This document shows, piece after piece, positions 7,453-15,240 of a stretch of 37,177 nt of DNA. The DNA comes from Myxococcota bacterium. GTDB taxonomy: Bacteria > Myxococcota_A > UBA9160 > UBA4427. The position numbers and the translations under genes were made by a program. The notes under the pieces are model-generated. The model was not told where the DNA came from and ran no database searches. It saw only the letters and a list, made by a program, of their open reading frames with translations. Numbering within the stretch: position 1 is the stretch's first letter; each line of letters begins with the position of its first letter. The stretch spans positions 1 through 37,177 of the forward strand of contig JASMLK010000059.1 of the NCBI GenBank assembly GCA_030748735.1. Reading direction: 5' to 3'.

Positions 7453-8205
7453 ATGCTTCGCCTGCGCAACGTCGAGAAGCGTTTCGGTGATGTCGTCGCC
7501 GTTGCGGGCATCGACCTCGACGTCCCCCCTGCGCGAACCCTCGCCCTGATCGGAGCGAGTGGTTGCGGCAAGTCGACGCTGTTGCGCCTGATGCTCGGCC
7601 TCGACCGCGCCGACGGGGGCGAGATCGACTTCGACGGGTTGCCGGTGGACGACGAGCACGTCGAAGCCATCCGCCAACGCGTCGGCTACGTGATCCAGGA
7701 AGGCGGCCTGTTCCCCCACCTCGACGCGGCTGCCAACATCGGCCTGCTTGCACGCCACATGCGCTGGAGTGCCGGAAGACAACGCGAGCGCATCGCCGAG
7801 CTGTGCGCCCTCACCCACTTTCCCGAAGACGCACTCGTACGCCGCCCGGGCCAGCTGTCGGGGGGACAACGTCAGCGGGTGGCGTTGATGCGCGCACTGA
7901 TGCTCGACCCTTCGGTCGTCCTGCTCGACGAACCGCTGGGCGCCCTCGACCCGCTGATCCGCTTCGAGCTGCAAACCGATCTCGCGGAGATCTTCGCGCG
8001 GCTCGAGAAGACGGTCGTGCTCGTGACCCACGATCTCGGCGAAGCCGACTTCCTCGCGCACGAACTCGTGCTGCTGCGCGACGGTCGCATCGAACAGCGC
8101 GGCGACCTCGCAGCCCTTCGCCGTGCGCCGGCGAGCGAGTTCGTTGCGCGCTTCCTTCGTGCCCAGCGGCAGGCGGCCGACGACCGCACGGAGATGGGCG
8201 CGTGA
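7453..8205 (+). CDS. ABC transporter ATP-binding protein, betaine/choline (OpuCA/OsmV-like) family
   Basis: 250-residue ATPase with Walker A GASGCGKST (34-42), Q-loop YVIQEGG (Q82), signature LSGGQRQR (135-142), Walker B VVLLDEP (155-161) and switch VTHD (H193). It lacks the C-terminal CBS pair that OpuCA and OpuAA use for osmosensing. It powers the importer encoded immediately downstream, whose ATG overlaps this gene's TGA by one base. The ATG at 7453 is chosen because family similarity begins at MLRLRNVEKRFGD; upstream in-frame sequence is not family-like. The likely solute is a quaternary amine or related compound, inferred from the neighbouring binding domain. Confidence 0.93.
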   Translation: MLRLRNVEKRFGDVVAVAGIDLDVPPARTLALIGASGCGKSTLLRLMLGLDRADGGEIDFDGLPVDDEHVEAIRQRVGYVIQEGGLFPHLDAAANIGLLARHMRWSAGRQRERIAELCALTHFPEDALVRRPGQLSGGQRQRVALMRALMLDPSVVLLDEPLGALDPLIRFELQTDLAEIFARLEKTVVLVTHDLGEADFLAHELVLLRDGRIEQRGDLAALRRAPASEFVARFLRAQRQAADDRTEMGA

Positions 8206-9725
8206 TGCACGGTTCATCGCGCACATCACACGAGCCGCTCGCGCTTGCGGCCTTCGCGCTCGCGCTGTCTTGCTTCGCGTTCACTTCCGCGCCCCGCGCC
8301 AACGCAGACGAGACCTTCACGATCGGATCGAAGAACTTCACCGAGTCGGTGGTGCTGGGCGAGCTCGGGCGTTTCGCCGGGGAGCGCGCGGGGGTCGATG
8401 TCGCGCACCGGCGTGAACTCGGCGGCAGTCGCATCCTGTTCGAAGCACTGCGCCAGGGCGAGATCGACGTCTACCCCGAATACACCGGCACGTTGATCCA
8501 CGAACTGCTGGCCGGACACACCACTGCGATCGACTCGCTCGATGCACTGGGGCGCGCACTCGCGCCAATGGGCCTCGCGGTCATGCCGCCCCTCGGTTTC
8601 GAAAACACCTACGCGATCGGGCTGCGCAAGGAACAAGCGCAGGAGCTTTCACTCCGGCGGATCAGCGACCTGCGTCCCCACACGTCGCTGCGCTACGGCT
8701 TCAGCAACGAGTTCATGGATCGCGAAGACGGCTGGCCGGGCCTCGCCGCGCGCTACGGCCTGCGCCCCGATTGGGTACGCGGCATGGACCACGACCTCGC
8801 GTACCGCGCCCTCGAAAGCGGTGAGATCGACGCCGTCGACCTCTACAGCACCGACGCCGACATCGCCTACTACGACCTCGCCACCCTCGAGGACGACCTC
8901 CGCTACTTCCCCGAATACAAGGCGCTCTACCTCTACCGCGACGACCTCGCGGAGCGATCACCCACGTTCGTCGCCGCACTGCGCGCGCTATCGGGCACGA
9001 TCAGCGAAGGCGAGATGGTGGCGATGAATGCGCGCGTGAAGCTCGAACGCATGAGCGAAGCCGCAGCGGCGGGGATCTTCCTCGGCGTCGCGACAGACGA
9101 AGCCGCCGACAGCTTCGTCGACCGGCTGCGCCGCACGACAGCCGAACACCTCGCGCTGGTCGGAGCGTCACTGCTGGCCGCCATCGCCGTTGCGATCCCA
9201 CTCGGGATCGCGAGTGCGAAGCGACCGCGGCTCGGAGCCTTCGTCCTCGGTACGACTGGCGTGCTCCAGACCCTGCCGTCGCTCGCGCTCTTCGTGTTCA
9301 TGATTCCGCTGTTCGGGATTGGTTGGGCACCCGCGGTCGTGGCCCTCTTCCTCTACAGCCTGCTGCCGGTCGTGCGGAACACCCATGCGGGACTCACGGG
9401 TATCGACCCCGCGCTGCGCGACTCGGCCCTGGCGCTCGGCCTGCCCGCGCGGCAGCGGCTGCTGTGGATCGAGTTGCCGTTGGCCAGTCATTCGATCCTG
9501 GCCGGCATCAAGACGGCGGCGGTGATCAATGTCGGCACTGCAACCCTGGCAGCATTGATCGGCGCCGGTGGTTATGGACAGCCCATCTTGACGGGAATCC
9601 GGCTTGACGACACCGCGCTGATCCTCGAAGGTGCCGTTCCCGCTGCGGTACTCGCGCTGGCCGCCCAGGGCGTCTTCGCAGCCCTCGAGCGCTGGCTCGG
9701 CTTCGAAGTAACTTCGAACAGCTGA
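8205..9725 (+). CDS. ABC transporter: substrate-binding domain fused to permease (betaine/choline type)
   Basis: 506 residues. A signal sequence (about 10-34) is followed by an OpuAC-type binding domain (36-305) with FTIGSKNFTES, LGGSRILFEALRQGEIDVY and PEYTGT. A permease domain (about 316-495) carries several membrane segments and the EAA-loop motif ALRDSALALGLPARQRLLW. The layout is binding domain first, permease second; the better known OpuA/OpuF/EgtU fusions are the reverse. It imports a betaine, choline or a related zwitterion (ergothioneine is also transported by this family) together with the upstream ATPase. No partner permease or free binding protein is nearby, so the complex is probably a homodimer of this protein with two ATPases. 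Confidence 0.92.
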   Translation: MHGSSRTSHEPLALAAFALALSCFAFTSAPRANADETFTIGSKNFTESVVLGELGRFAGERAGVDVAHRRELGGSRILFEALRQGEIDVYPEYTGTLIHELLAGHTTAIDSLDALGRALAPMGLAVMPPLGFENTYAIGLRKEQAQELSLRRISDLRPHTSLRYGFSNEFMDREDGWPGLAARYGLRPDWVRGMDHDLAYRALESGEIDAVDLYSTDADIAYYDLATLEDDLRYFPEYKALYLYRDDLAERSPTFVAALRALSGTISEGEMVAMNARVKLERMSEAAAAGIFLGVATDEAADSFVDRLRRTTAEHLALVGASLLAAIAVAIPLGIASAKRPRLGAFVLGTTGVLQTLPSLALFVFMIPLFGIGWAPAVVALFLYSLLPVVRNTHAGLTGIDPALRDSALALGLPARQRLLWIELPLASHSILAGIKTAAVINVGTATLAALIGAGGYGQPILTGIRLDDTALILEGAVPAAVLALAAQGVFAALERWLGFEVTSNS

Positions 9726-9776
9726 GCAACGTCCCGAAGTGCACGCACGATCATCATCGAAAACAGGAGCCCTCCC

Positions 9777-10661
9777 ATGAGCGAGATCGCGACGCAGTCG
9801 AAGTACACGAAGAAGAAGCTCGAGATCAACGGCAAGCAGATGGCCGTGATCGACGAGGGAGAGGGAGACCCGATCGTCTTTCTCCACGGCAACCCGACTT
9901 CGTCGTACCTGTGGCGAAACATCATGCCCCACTGCGAGGGACTCGGACGCCTGATCGCTCCGGACCTGATCGGCATGGGCGATTCCGAGAAGCTCGACGA
10001 CAGCGGACCCGATCGATACCGCTTCGTCGAACACCGCGAGTACCTCGACGCGCTGCTCGAACAACTCGGCGTCGATGCGAATGTCACCCTCGTGATCCAC
10101 GACTGGGGCAGCGCCCTGGGTTTCGACTGGGCGAACCGCCATCGTGATGCGGTGAAGGGCATCTGTTACATGGAGGCGATCGTTCGGCCAGTCACCTGGG
10201 AGGAATGGCCCGAAGCGGCGAGGAAGATCTTCCAGGTCTTCCGCTCACCGGCGGGCGAAGAGGTCGTGCTCGAAAAGAACGTCTTCGTGGAGCGCGTCCT
10301 CCCGACGTCGATCATCCGCAAACTCGCAGAAGAAGAAATGGCGCAATACATCGCGCCCTTCGCCAACGCCGGCGAAGACCGCCGCCCCACCCTCACCTGG
10401 CCACGGCAGATCCCGATCGAAGGCGAACCGGTAGACGTCGTAGAGATCGCGAACGACTACGGTGCGTGGCTCGAAGGCAGCGACGTCCCGAAGCTCTTCG
10501 TCAACGCCGAGCCCGGCTCGATCCTGATCGGCCCCCAACGCGACTGGTGTCGCGGCTGGAAGAATCAAACCGAGATCACGGTACCGGGGCTGCACTTCAT
10601 CCAGGAAGATTCCCCCCACGAAATCGGCGCTGCGCTGCGCGAGTTCGTCGAAGGGCTCTAG
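9777..10661 (+). CDS. Haloalkane dehalogenase (alpha/beta hydrolase, DhaA/LinB-like)
   Basis: 294 residues, the typical length for the family. Hydrolyses a carbon-halogen bond of an alkane to give an alcohol and halide, in the cytoplasm. All signature residues of the DhaA/LinB subgroup are visible: nucleophile D109 in [11 protein letters not shown], halide-binding W110 and N39 ([13 protein letters not shown]), catalytic acid E133 in YMEAIVRP, and catalytic H273 in [16 protein letters not shown] at 9765-9769 lies 7 nt before the ATG. It follows the ABC importer by 51 bp on the same strand, so cotranscription is possible. The natural substrate is unknown; many environmental homologues have no assigned role. 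Confidence 0.95.
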   Translation: MSEIATQSKYTKKKLEINGKQMAVIDEGEGDPIVFLHGNPTSSYLWRNIMPHCEGLGRLIAPDLIGMGDSEKLDDSGPDRYRFVEHREYLDALLEQLGVDANVTLVIHDWGSALGFDWANRHRDAVKGICYMEAIVRPVTWEEWPEAARKIFQVFRSPAGEEVVLEKNVFVERVLPTSIIRKLAEEEMAQYIAPFANAGEDRRPTLTWPRQIPIEGEPVDVVEIANDYGAWLEGSDVPKLFVNAEPGSILIGPQRDWCRGWKNQTEITVPGLHFIQEDSPHEIGAALREFVEGL

Positions 10662-10742
10662 CCTGAGGTTCTGACCAGCCCTCTACTGCTGCGAGCAGCC
10701 ACGATCGATCGACGGGTTCGACGCAGCCTGTGACCGGCCCCG

Positions 10743-10766
10743 CACTGCAGGGCGCGCCGTGCAGTG
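10743..10766. terminator. Hairpin downstream of the haloalkane dehalogenase gene
   Basis: CACTGCA and TGCAGTG form a perfect 7-bp stem around a 10-nt loop that contains the palindrome GGCGCGCC. It lies about 80 bp after the dehalogenase stop and before the small membrane protein gene. No T-run follows, so it could be a terminator or a processing structure. Confidence 0.4.
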
Positions 10767-10849
10767 TCGGGTTTCAGGTGCAGGGTGACGGCGTGCCGGC
10801 GGCTTCAGCCGCGGGCGGGTTCGGCACGGGGCTTGCGTCGTGTCCCGGC

Positions 10850-11134
10850 ATGGATCACGAATCTCTCTACTACGACGACATCGATCACGCCTGCTCGCGA
10901 CGCGGCCATGTCCGGATGCGAGACCACCGGGGGCCGAGCCCCGGAATCGCGGCCGTTCTGTCGGTCCTGATTCCCGGCCTGGGCCAGGTGTACAACGGCC
11001 GGCTGATGGCCGGTGCGTGCTGGTTCCTGGCCGCGAGCTTCGCGTATTGGGCGGTCCTGGTGCCGGGCTTCATCGTGCACGCGCTCTGCGTCTGGTCCGC
11101 CTATCGAGGGGCGCGGGACTGGCTGCACTACTGA
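10850..11134 (+). CDS. Small TM2-like membrane protein
   Basis: 94 residues. A polar N-terminus of about 35 residues, with several Tyr, His and Asp residues (MDHESLYYDDIDHA), precedes two hydrophobic segments. The first contains SVLIPGLGQVYNGR, the hallmark of TM2/GLGQ-type small membrane proteins. The second is FIVHALCVWSAYRGA. The function of this group is unknown. The ATG at 10850 is preferred because upstream in-frame sequence back to a GTG at 10730 is low-complexity and not family-like. No strong ribosome site is visible. Confidence 0.75.
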   Translation: MDHESLYYDDIDHACSRRGHVRMRDHRGPSPGIAAVLSVLIPGLGQVYNGRLMAGACWFLAASFAYWAVLVPGFIVHALCVWSAYRGARDWLHY

Positions 11135-11210
11135 CGTCCCGCAGGCGGCCTCCAGAACGCCCACGCGGGTGACTTGAAAGTCGTCCCGGCAGGGGGTTCA
11201 CTGTGCCACC

Positions 11211-11216
11211 GGGAGG
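11211..11216 (+). promoter_or_regulatory. Ribosome binding site deciding the start of the symporter small subunit
   Basis: GGGAGG lies four bases before GTG at 11221. It favours that start over the GTG at 11203, which has no such site. Confidence 0.6.
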
Positions 11217-11220
11217 CGCA

Positions 11221-11556
11221 GTGGCAGATTCGCAGGGTCCGACGCACGGCGAAGCGAGCGGGGAAGCACCGTCGAGCCCATCCGTGACCGGCGGCGGCGG
11301 CGAAGGCGGCGATCGGAGCCACCGGGCGTACTGGCGCTCGAACCTGCGCCTGATGGCGGTACTGCTGGCCGTCTGGTTCGTCGTGCCCTTCGGCCTGGGC
11401 ATCGTCTTCGTGGAGCCCCTGAACGCCTTCCACCTCGCGGGCTTCCCGCTCGGTTTCTGGTTCGCGCAACAAGGCGCGATCTACGTCTTTTTCGTGCTGG
11501 TCTTGATCTACGCGCTGTGGATGCGTCGCCTGGATCACGAACACGGCGTCGAGTGA
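11221..11556 (+). CDS. DUF4212 small subunit of a sodium:solute symporter
   Basis: 111 residues. The N-terminal third is a Ser/Gly/Pro-rich disordered tail. After RSHRAYWRSNLRLM come two membrane helices (about 47-66 and 81-104) with the typical ending YALWMRRLDHEH. This is the family of small subunits always found just before VC_2705-type sodium:solute symporters. It is followed after 10 bp by the large subunit. The GTG at 11221 is chosen because GGGAGG precedes it; a GTG at 11203 is the alternative. Confidence 0.9.
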   Translation: MADSQGPTHGEASGEAPSSPSVTGGGGEGGDRSHRAYWRSNLRLMAVLLAVWFVVPFGLGIVFVEPLNAFHLAGFPLGFWFAQQGAIYVFFVLVLIYALWMRRLDHEHGVE

Positions 11557-11566
11557 GCGTGCTGCC

Positions 11567-13270
11567 TTGAGCATCCTCACCTGGACGTACATCACCGTCG
11601 GCCTGAGCTTCGCGCTCTACATCGGCGTGGCGATCTGGAGCCGCGCCGGGTCGACGTCGGGCTTCTACGTCGCGGGCCGCGGCGTGCCCCCGATGGCCAA
11701 CGGCATGGCGACGGCAGCCGATTGGATGAGCGCCGCATCGTTCATCTCGATGGCCGGGCTGATTTCCTTCATGGGGTATCAGGGCGCCATCTATCTGATG
11801 GGCTGGACGGGCGGCTACGTGCTGCTCGCCCTCCTCCTCGCTCCCTATCTGCGTAAGTTCGGCCGCTTCACCGTCCCCGAGTTCGTGGGCGACCGCTACG
11901 ACTCACAACTCGCGCGCGTGGTCGCGGTGTTCTGCGCGATCTTCGTTTCGTTCACCTACGTCGCGGGGCAGATGCGCGGGGTGGGTGTCGTGTTCTCGCG
12001 CTTTCTCGAAGTACCGGTCGACATCGGCGTGATGATCGGCGTGGGGTTGGTATTCGTCTACGCGGTGCTCGGCGGGATGCGCGGCATCACCTACACGCAG
12101 GTGGCGCAGTACACGGTGCTGATCATCGCCTTCATGATCCCGGCCGCGGCGATCTCCCACAAACTCACCGGCAGCTGGATTCCCCAGATCGGCATGGGGG
12201 CCAGCCTCATCGAAGGGCCCAACGCCGGGCGCTTCCTGCTCGAAACCCTCGACGCCGTGCAACGAGATCTGGGTTTTCCCGAGTACACCGCCGCGTGGGT
12301 TTCGGGCAAGAAGAGCATGGCGGACGTATTCGCCATCACGCTCGCGCTCATGGTGGGAACCGCGGGGCTGCCCCATGTGATCGTGCGGTTCTATACGGTG
12401 CGCAATGCCGCGGCGGCGCGTTGGAGCGCGGTGTGGGCGCTCTTCTTCATCGCGATCCTCTACACCACGGCCCCCGCCGTCGCGACCTTCGCACGGGTCA
12501 ACCTGATCCAGACGGTCGACGGGCGCGCCTACAGCGAAGTCCCCGCCTGGTTCACGAGTTGGGAGAACACCGGACTCATCTCGTTCGAGGACAAGAACGG
12601 CGATGGCCTCATCGCGTTCAACGGCGATAGCAACGTCAACGAGCTGACCGTGGATCGCGACATCATCGTGCTCGCGAACCCCGAGATCGCAGAGCTGCCC
12701 AATTGGGTGATCGCGTTGGTTGCCGCGGGTGGGTTGGCGGCGGCCCTTTCCACCGCGGCGGGTTTGCTGCTCGTGATCTCGTCTTCGATCTCTCACGACC
12801 TGTTGAAGTCCTTCTTGTGGAAAGACCTCGACGACCGTCAGGAACTGCGGGCCGCGCGGATCGCGGCTGCGTTCGCGGTGGTGATCGCGGGTTACTTCGG
12901 CATTCATCCGCCGGGCTATGTCGCGCAGGTCGTGGCCTTCGCCTTCGGCCTGGCGGCCGCGAGCTTCTTCCCGATCCTGGTGCTCGGCGTTTTCGACAAG
13001 CGCACGAACCGGGAAGGTGTGGTGGCCGGCATGGTGACGGGGATCGCGTTCACGGCGTCGTACATCGTCTACTTCAAGTTCCTGGCGCCAGAGGCCGGTC
13101 CGGATGCATGGTGGTTCGGGATCAGCCCCGAAGGCATCGGCGCCCTCGGCATGGTGCTCAACTTCGCCGTGACCATCGCGGTGAGTCGAGTGACCGCACC
13201 GCCGGTGCCCGAATTGCAAGCCCTGGTGGACGAGATGCGTCTACCGCGCGAAGGCCCCGCCTCGCAGTAG
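11567..13270 (+). CDS. Sodium:solute symporter, VC_2705/ActP-like large subunit
   Basis: 567 residues with about 13 membrane segments. SSS-family motifs include FYVAGRGVPPMANGMATAAD (33-52), AASFISMAGLISFMGYQG and the helix-rich GGLAAALSTAAGLLLVISSS region. A long soluble loop (about 330-365), FEDKNGDGLIAFNGDSN, has an EF-hand-like DKNGDG stretch. Related proteins take up acetate or other short organic acids with sodium, so a carboxylate substrate is likely but not proven. The start codon is TTG, 10 bp after the small-subunit stop; no better start exists in frame. It is followed closely by the double-hotdog gene. Confidence 0.93.
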   Translation: MSILTWTYITVGLSFALYIGVAIWSRAGSTSGFYVAGRGVPPMANGMATAADWMSAASFISMAGLISFMGYQGAIYLMGWTGGYVLLALLLAPYLRKFGRFTVPEFVGDRYDSQLARVVAVFCAIFVSFTYVAGQMRGVGVVFSRFLEVPVDIGVMIGVGLVFVYAVLGGMRGITYTQVAQYTVLIIAFMIPAAAISHKLTGSWIPQIGMGASLIEGPNAGRFLLETLDAVQRDLGFPEYTAAWVSGKKSMADVFAITLALMVGTAGLPHVIVRFYTVRNAAAARWSAVWALFFIAILYTTAPAVATFARVNLIQTVDGRAYSEVPAWFTSWENTGLISFEDKNGDGLIAFNGDSNVNELTVDRDIIVLANPEIAELPNWVIALVAAGGLAAALSTAAGLLLVISSSISHDLLKSFLWKDLDDRQELRAARIAAAFAVVIAGYFGIHPPGYVAQVVAFAFGLAAASFFPILVLGVFDKRTNREGVVAGMVTGIAFTASYIVYFKFLAPEAGPDAWWFGISPEGIGALGMVLNFAVTIAVSRVTAPPVPELQALVDEMRLPREGPASQ

Positions 13271-13304
13271 GCTTGGCCCACCAACAAGCACGAGGAGTGC
13301 GGCC

Positions 13305-14189
13305 ATGAACCTGCTCGGTCAGCCTGCCCACGTGGGCCGCTTCTGCGGTTCGAACGCATACGACGTGACGCCCGAAGGCGTCGCCTTCTACGCCGAAGCG
13401 CTCGAAGACCATCACGAACTCCAGAGCGACTACGCCCCTCCGCTGCTGCACCACTCCGAGTGTTACAAGTTCGTCGGCGAGTGGTACTTGAAGAACCTCT
13501 TCGGGAATCTCCACGCGCAGCAAGACTGGGAGATGTTCGAGCCAATTCGCGTAGGCAGCCGGGTGCGCTCCCTGTCGACGATCATCGAGCGTTTCCACAA
13601 GCGTGGGCGCGACTACGTCGTCAACGAAACCGATCTCTACGACGTCGAGAGCGGACACCTGCTCGTGCGCGGACGCACCTTTCAGTCCTTCCTTCCACCG
13701 AAGCCGGAAGGCCAGGAAACGGACAGCGGCCAGGGCTTCGTCGTAGACGAGAACACGGCGAAAGAAAAAGCGAAGACGCGTGAAGCCCGCCCGCCCTTCC
13801 CCACTGCGACCGGGCCCGACCTCGAACCCGCGCTCCAACGCATCGACGAACGGCGCTGCTGGATGTTTTCCGGGCCGGGAAAGAACTATCACACGGACAG
13901 GGAACAGGCGCGCAACATCGGCTTCCCCAACATCGTGGTGCAGGGCATGATGTCCACCTGCTTCGTCTCGCAGGTGATGCAGCGAGAATTCGGCATGGGT
14001 TGGCTCGCCGGCGGCAAGATGTCGCTGAAGCTCACCAACGTATTGTGGGTCGACGAAGCTGTGACGGCCTGTGCGCGCATCCGCGAAGAGGCCCCGGAAG
14101 GCACGCAAACCCGGGTCCACTGCGAGGTCTGGGTCGACAAGGAAGACGGCACCCGGATCGCGCTGGGCCACGCGAGTGCGCTGCGCTGA
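13305..14189 (+). CDS. Double-hotdog MaoC-like protein
   Basis: 294 residues with two hotdog-like halves. The N-terminal half (about 15-130) contains YAPPLLHHSECYKF and VGSRVRSLSTIIERFHKRG. The C-terminal half (about 185-294) contains SGPGKNYHTDREQARNIGF and NIVVQGMMSTCFVSQVM. MaoC/PhaJ hydratases use an Asp-His pair (D.NP.H); here H195 is kept but the Asp position reads P or G, and the HG of the downstream motif is QG. It may be a hydratase with altered chemistry, or a non-hydratase hotdog such as a binding protein or thioesterase. GAGGAG lies 7 nt before the ATG, 34 bp after the symporter. Confidence 0.82.
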   Translation: MNLLGQPAHVGRFCGSNAYDVTPEGVAFYAEALEDHHELQSDYAPPLLHHSECYKFVGEWYLKNLFGNLHAQQDWEMFEPIRVGSRVRSLSTIIERFHKRGRDYVVNETDLYDVESGHLLVRGRTFQSFLPPKPEGQETDSGQGFVVDENTAKEKAKTREARPPFPTATGPDLEPALQRIDERRCWMFSGPGKNYHTDREQARNIGFPNIVVQGMMSTCFVSQVMQREFGMGWLAGGKMSLKLTNVLWVDEAVTACARIREEAPEGTQTRVHCEVWVDKEDGTRIALGHASALR

Positions 14190-14223
14190 GCCCGAGCTCT
14201 GGCCCCCGGGTCGTGCCGCGCGA

Positions 14224-14345
14224 TCAGCGGGTTCCCGACGCTCGCCCTCGCAGGAACGCAACGAGTTCCTCGGCGATGAAGCGATTGCCGAACGGCGACA
14301 TGTGCCCGACCTGCTCCTGTCCAGCGACATTGCGCACGTGGAAGT
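14224..14345 (-). pseudogene. 3' remnant of an alpha/beta-hydrolase-like gene
   Basis: The leftward frame ending in TGA at 14224 encodes a tail with GQEQVGHMSPFGNRFIAEEL and VAFLRGRA. This resembles the last 35-40 residues of alpha/beta hydrolases, where GHMSP carries the catalytic His. Upstream the frame stays open for a while but reads as charged, non-family sequence, and it runs antisense through the DoxX-like remnant. No N-terminal two-thirds is present. I read it as the surviving end of a deleted gene. Confidence 0.35.
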
Positions 14346-14370
14346 AGTCCGACTTCGAAGCCCCAGGCTT

Positions 14371-14541
14371 CGCCTGATCGGCACGATGATCGTGGCCGCG
14401 CGACTCGGGCACAGAGGGGCCGGCTACCTGATCACGAACGAACCGCCGGGTGCGGAGTACACCGTCAACCTCGCCGCGATCTGTTTCGTGATCGCCCTGC
14501 TCGGGCCGGGCGTGTACTCGCTAGACCGCTTGATCTTTTAA
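14371..14541 (+). pseudogene. 3' remnant of a DoxX-family membrane protein gene
   Basis: The rightward frame ends with IALLGPGVYSLDRLIF after LITNEPPGAEYTVNLAA. This matches the last 50-55 residues of DoxX-family proteins (GF..gG.Ey ... lGPGr.SLD). In the same frame, upstream sequence is not DoxX-like and runs into the opposite-strand hydrolase remnant. The first two-thirds of the gene is missing, so no functional product is expected. Confidence 0.55.
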
Positions 14542-14570
14542 TCGGTCCGAACGGCCGTGCGCGTCACCCA

Positions 14571-15152
14571 CTACAGCAGCAACCACGCAGCCATTCCCTC
14601 GTGTGCCGCGGTGCGGAACAAGAACTGCAGCCCCGAGAGCGCGTTCTGGTATTCGCGGTTGTCGATGCGGATGCGGTATTCCACGTTGCCAGCGCTCGCG
14701 GGTTCGCGCAGCTCGAGGGCGAACTCGTACTCGGCACCGTAGGTCTTGCTGTCGGCGCGGTAGAGCACGTCGCGCACCGGCTCGAGTTGGGCCGGCGGAA
14801 CCAGGACCTGCAGGCCAGTCCCGAGTCGCCCCTGGATCGGCAACCGATTCAGTTCGTCGACGACACCGTGCCCGAGCAGGGCATGGGTCGTGTTGGCGGA
14901 CAACACCATGCGCTCTTCGACGACCAGTTCCCCGCCGGCGCCGTGCAGAACGAACCCCGCCTGGCCGCGTCGCCATTCGACCCCCGGAATGGGGGAATCG
15001 GCTTCACTGAGGTATCGCACGCGCACCGTCAAGACCTGCCCTGCTCCCTTCTCGAATCGTCTTCGCTCGAGTATTCCGCACACACGTTGCGCAATGGGTG
15101 GCGGTCCGCTTCCCGCCAGCAAAACCCGCGCGGGTTCGGCGCTTCGGCGCAC
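14571..15152 (-). CDS. Conserved-looking protein of unknown function
   Basis: 193 residues; I do not recognise a family. The leftward frame has the codon bias expected of a real gene here (mostly G or C in third positions), while overlapping rightward frames do not. The N-terminal half includes GAGQVLTVRVRYLSEADSP and the C-terminal half includes GLGTGLQVLVPPAQLEPV-like beta strands and EYRIRIDNREYQNAL. It ends on a hydrophobic Trp-Leu tail (GMAAWLLL). There is no signal peptide or clear membrane helix. The start is uncertain: the GTG at 15152 gives the full frame, and a Met near residue 82 gives a shorter form. It is divergent from the thiolase gene. Confidence 0.6.
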   Translation of the reverse strand: MRRSAEPARVLLAGSGPPPIAQRVCGILERRRFEKGAGQVLTVRVRYLSEADSPIPGVEWRRGQAGFVLHGAGGELVVEERMVLSANTTHALLGHGVVDELNRLPIQGRLGTGLQVLVPPAQLEPVRDVLYRADSKTYGAEYEFALELREPASAGNVEYRIRIDNREYQNALSGLQFLFRTAAHEGMAAWLLL

Positions 15153-15240
15153 GGTAACGAAACGCGGTGCGCGGGACGCGTTATGTTCTCGCGCCGCAGA
15201 GAACAGGCGCCTTTTTTACCCCTCGAGGAGAACCCCATCC

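Noticed and set aside
11903..13219. 1317-base open frame antisense to the symporter gene
   Set aside because: It mirrors the codon positions of a clear membrane transporter, its product is charged and low in family-like sequence, and long antisense frames are common in high-GC DNA.
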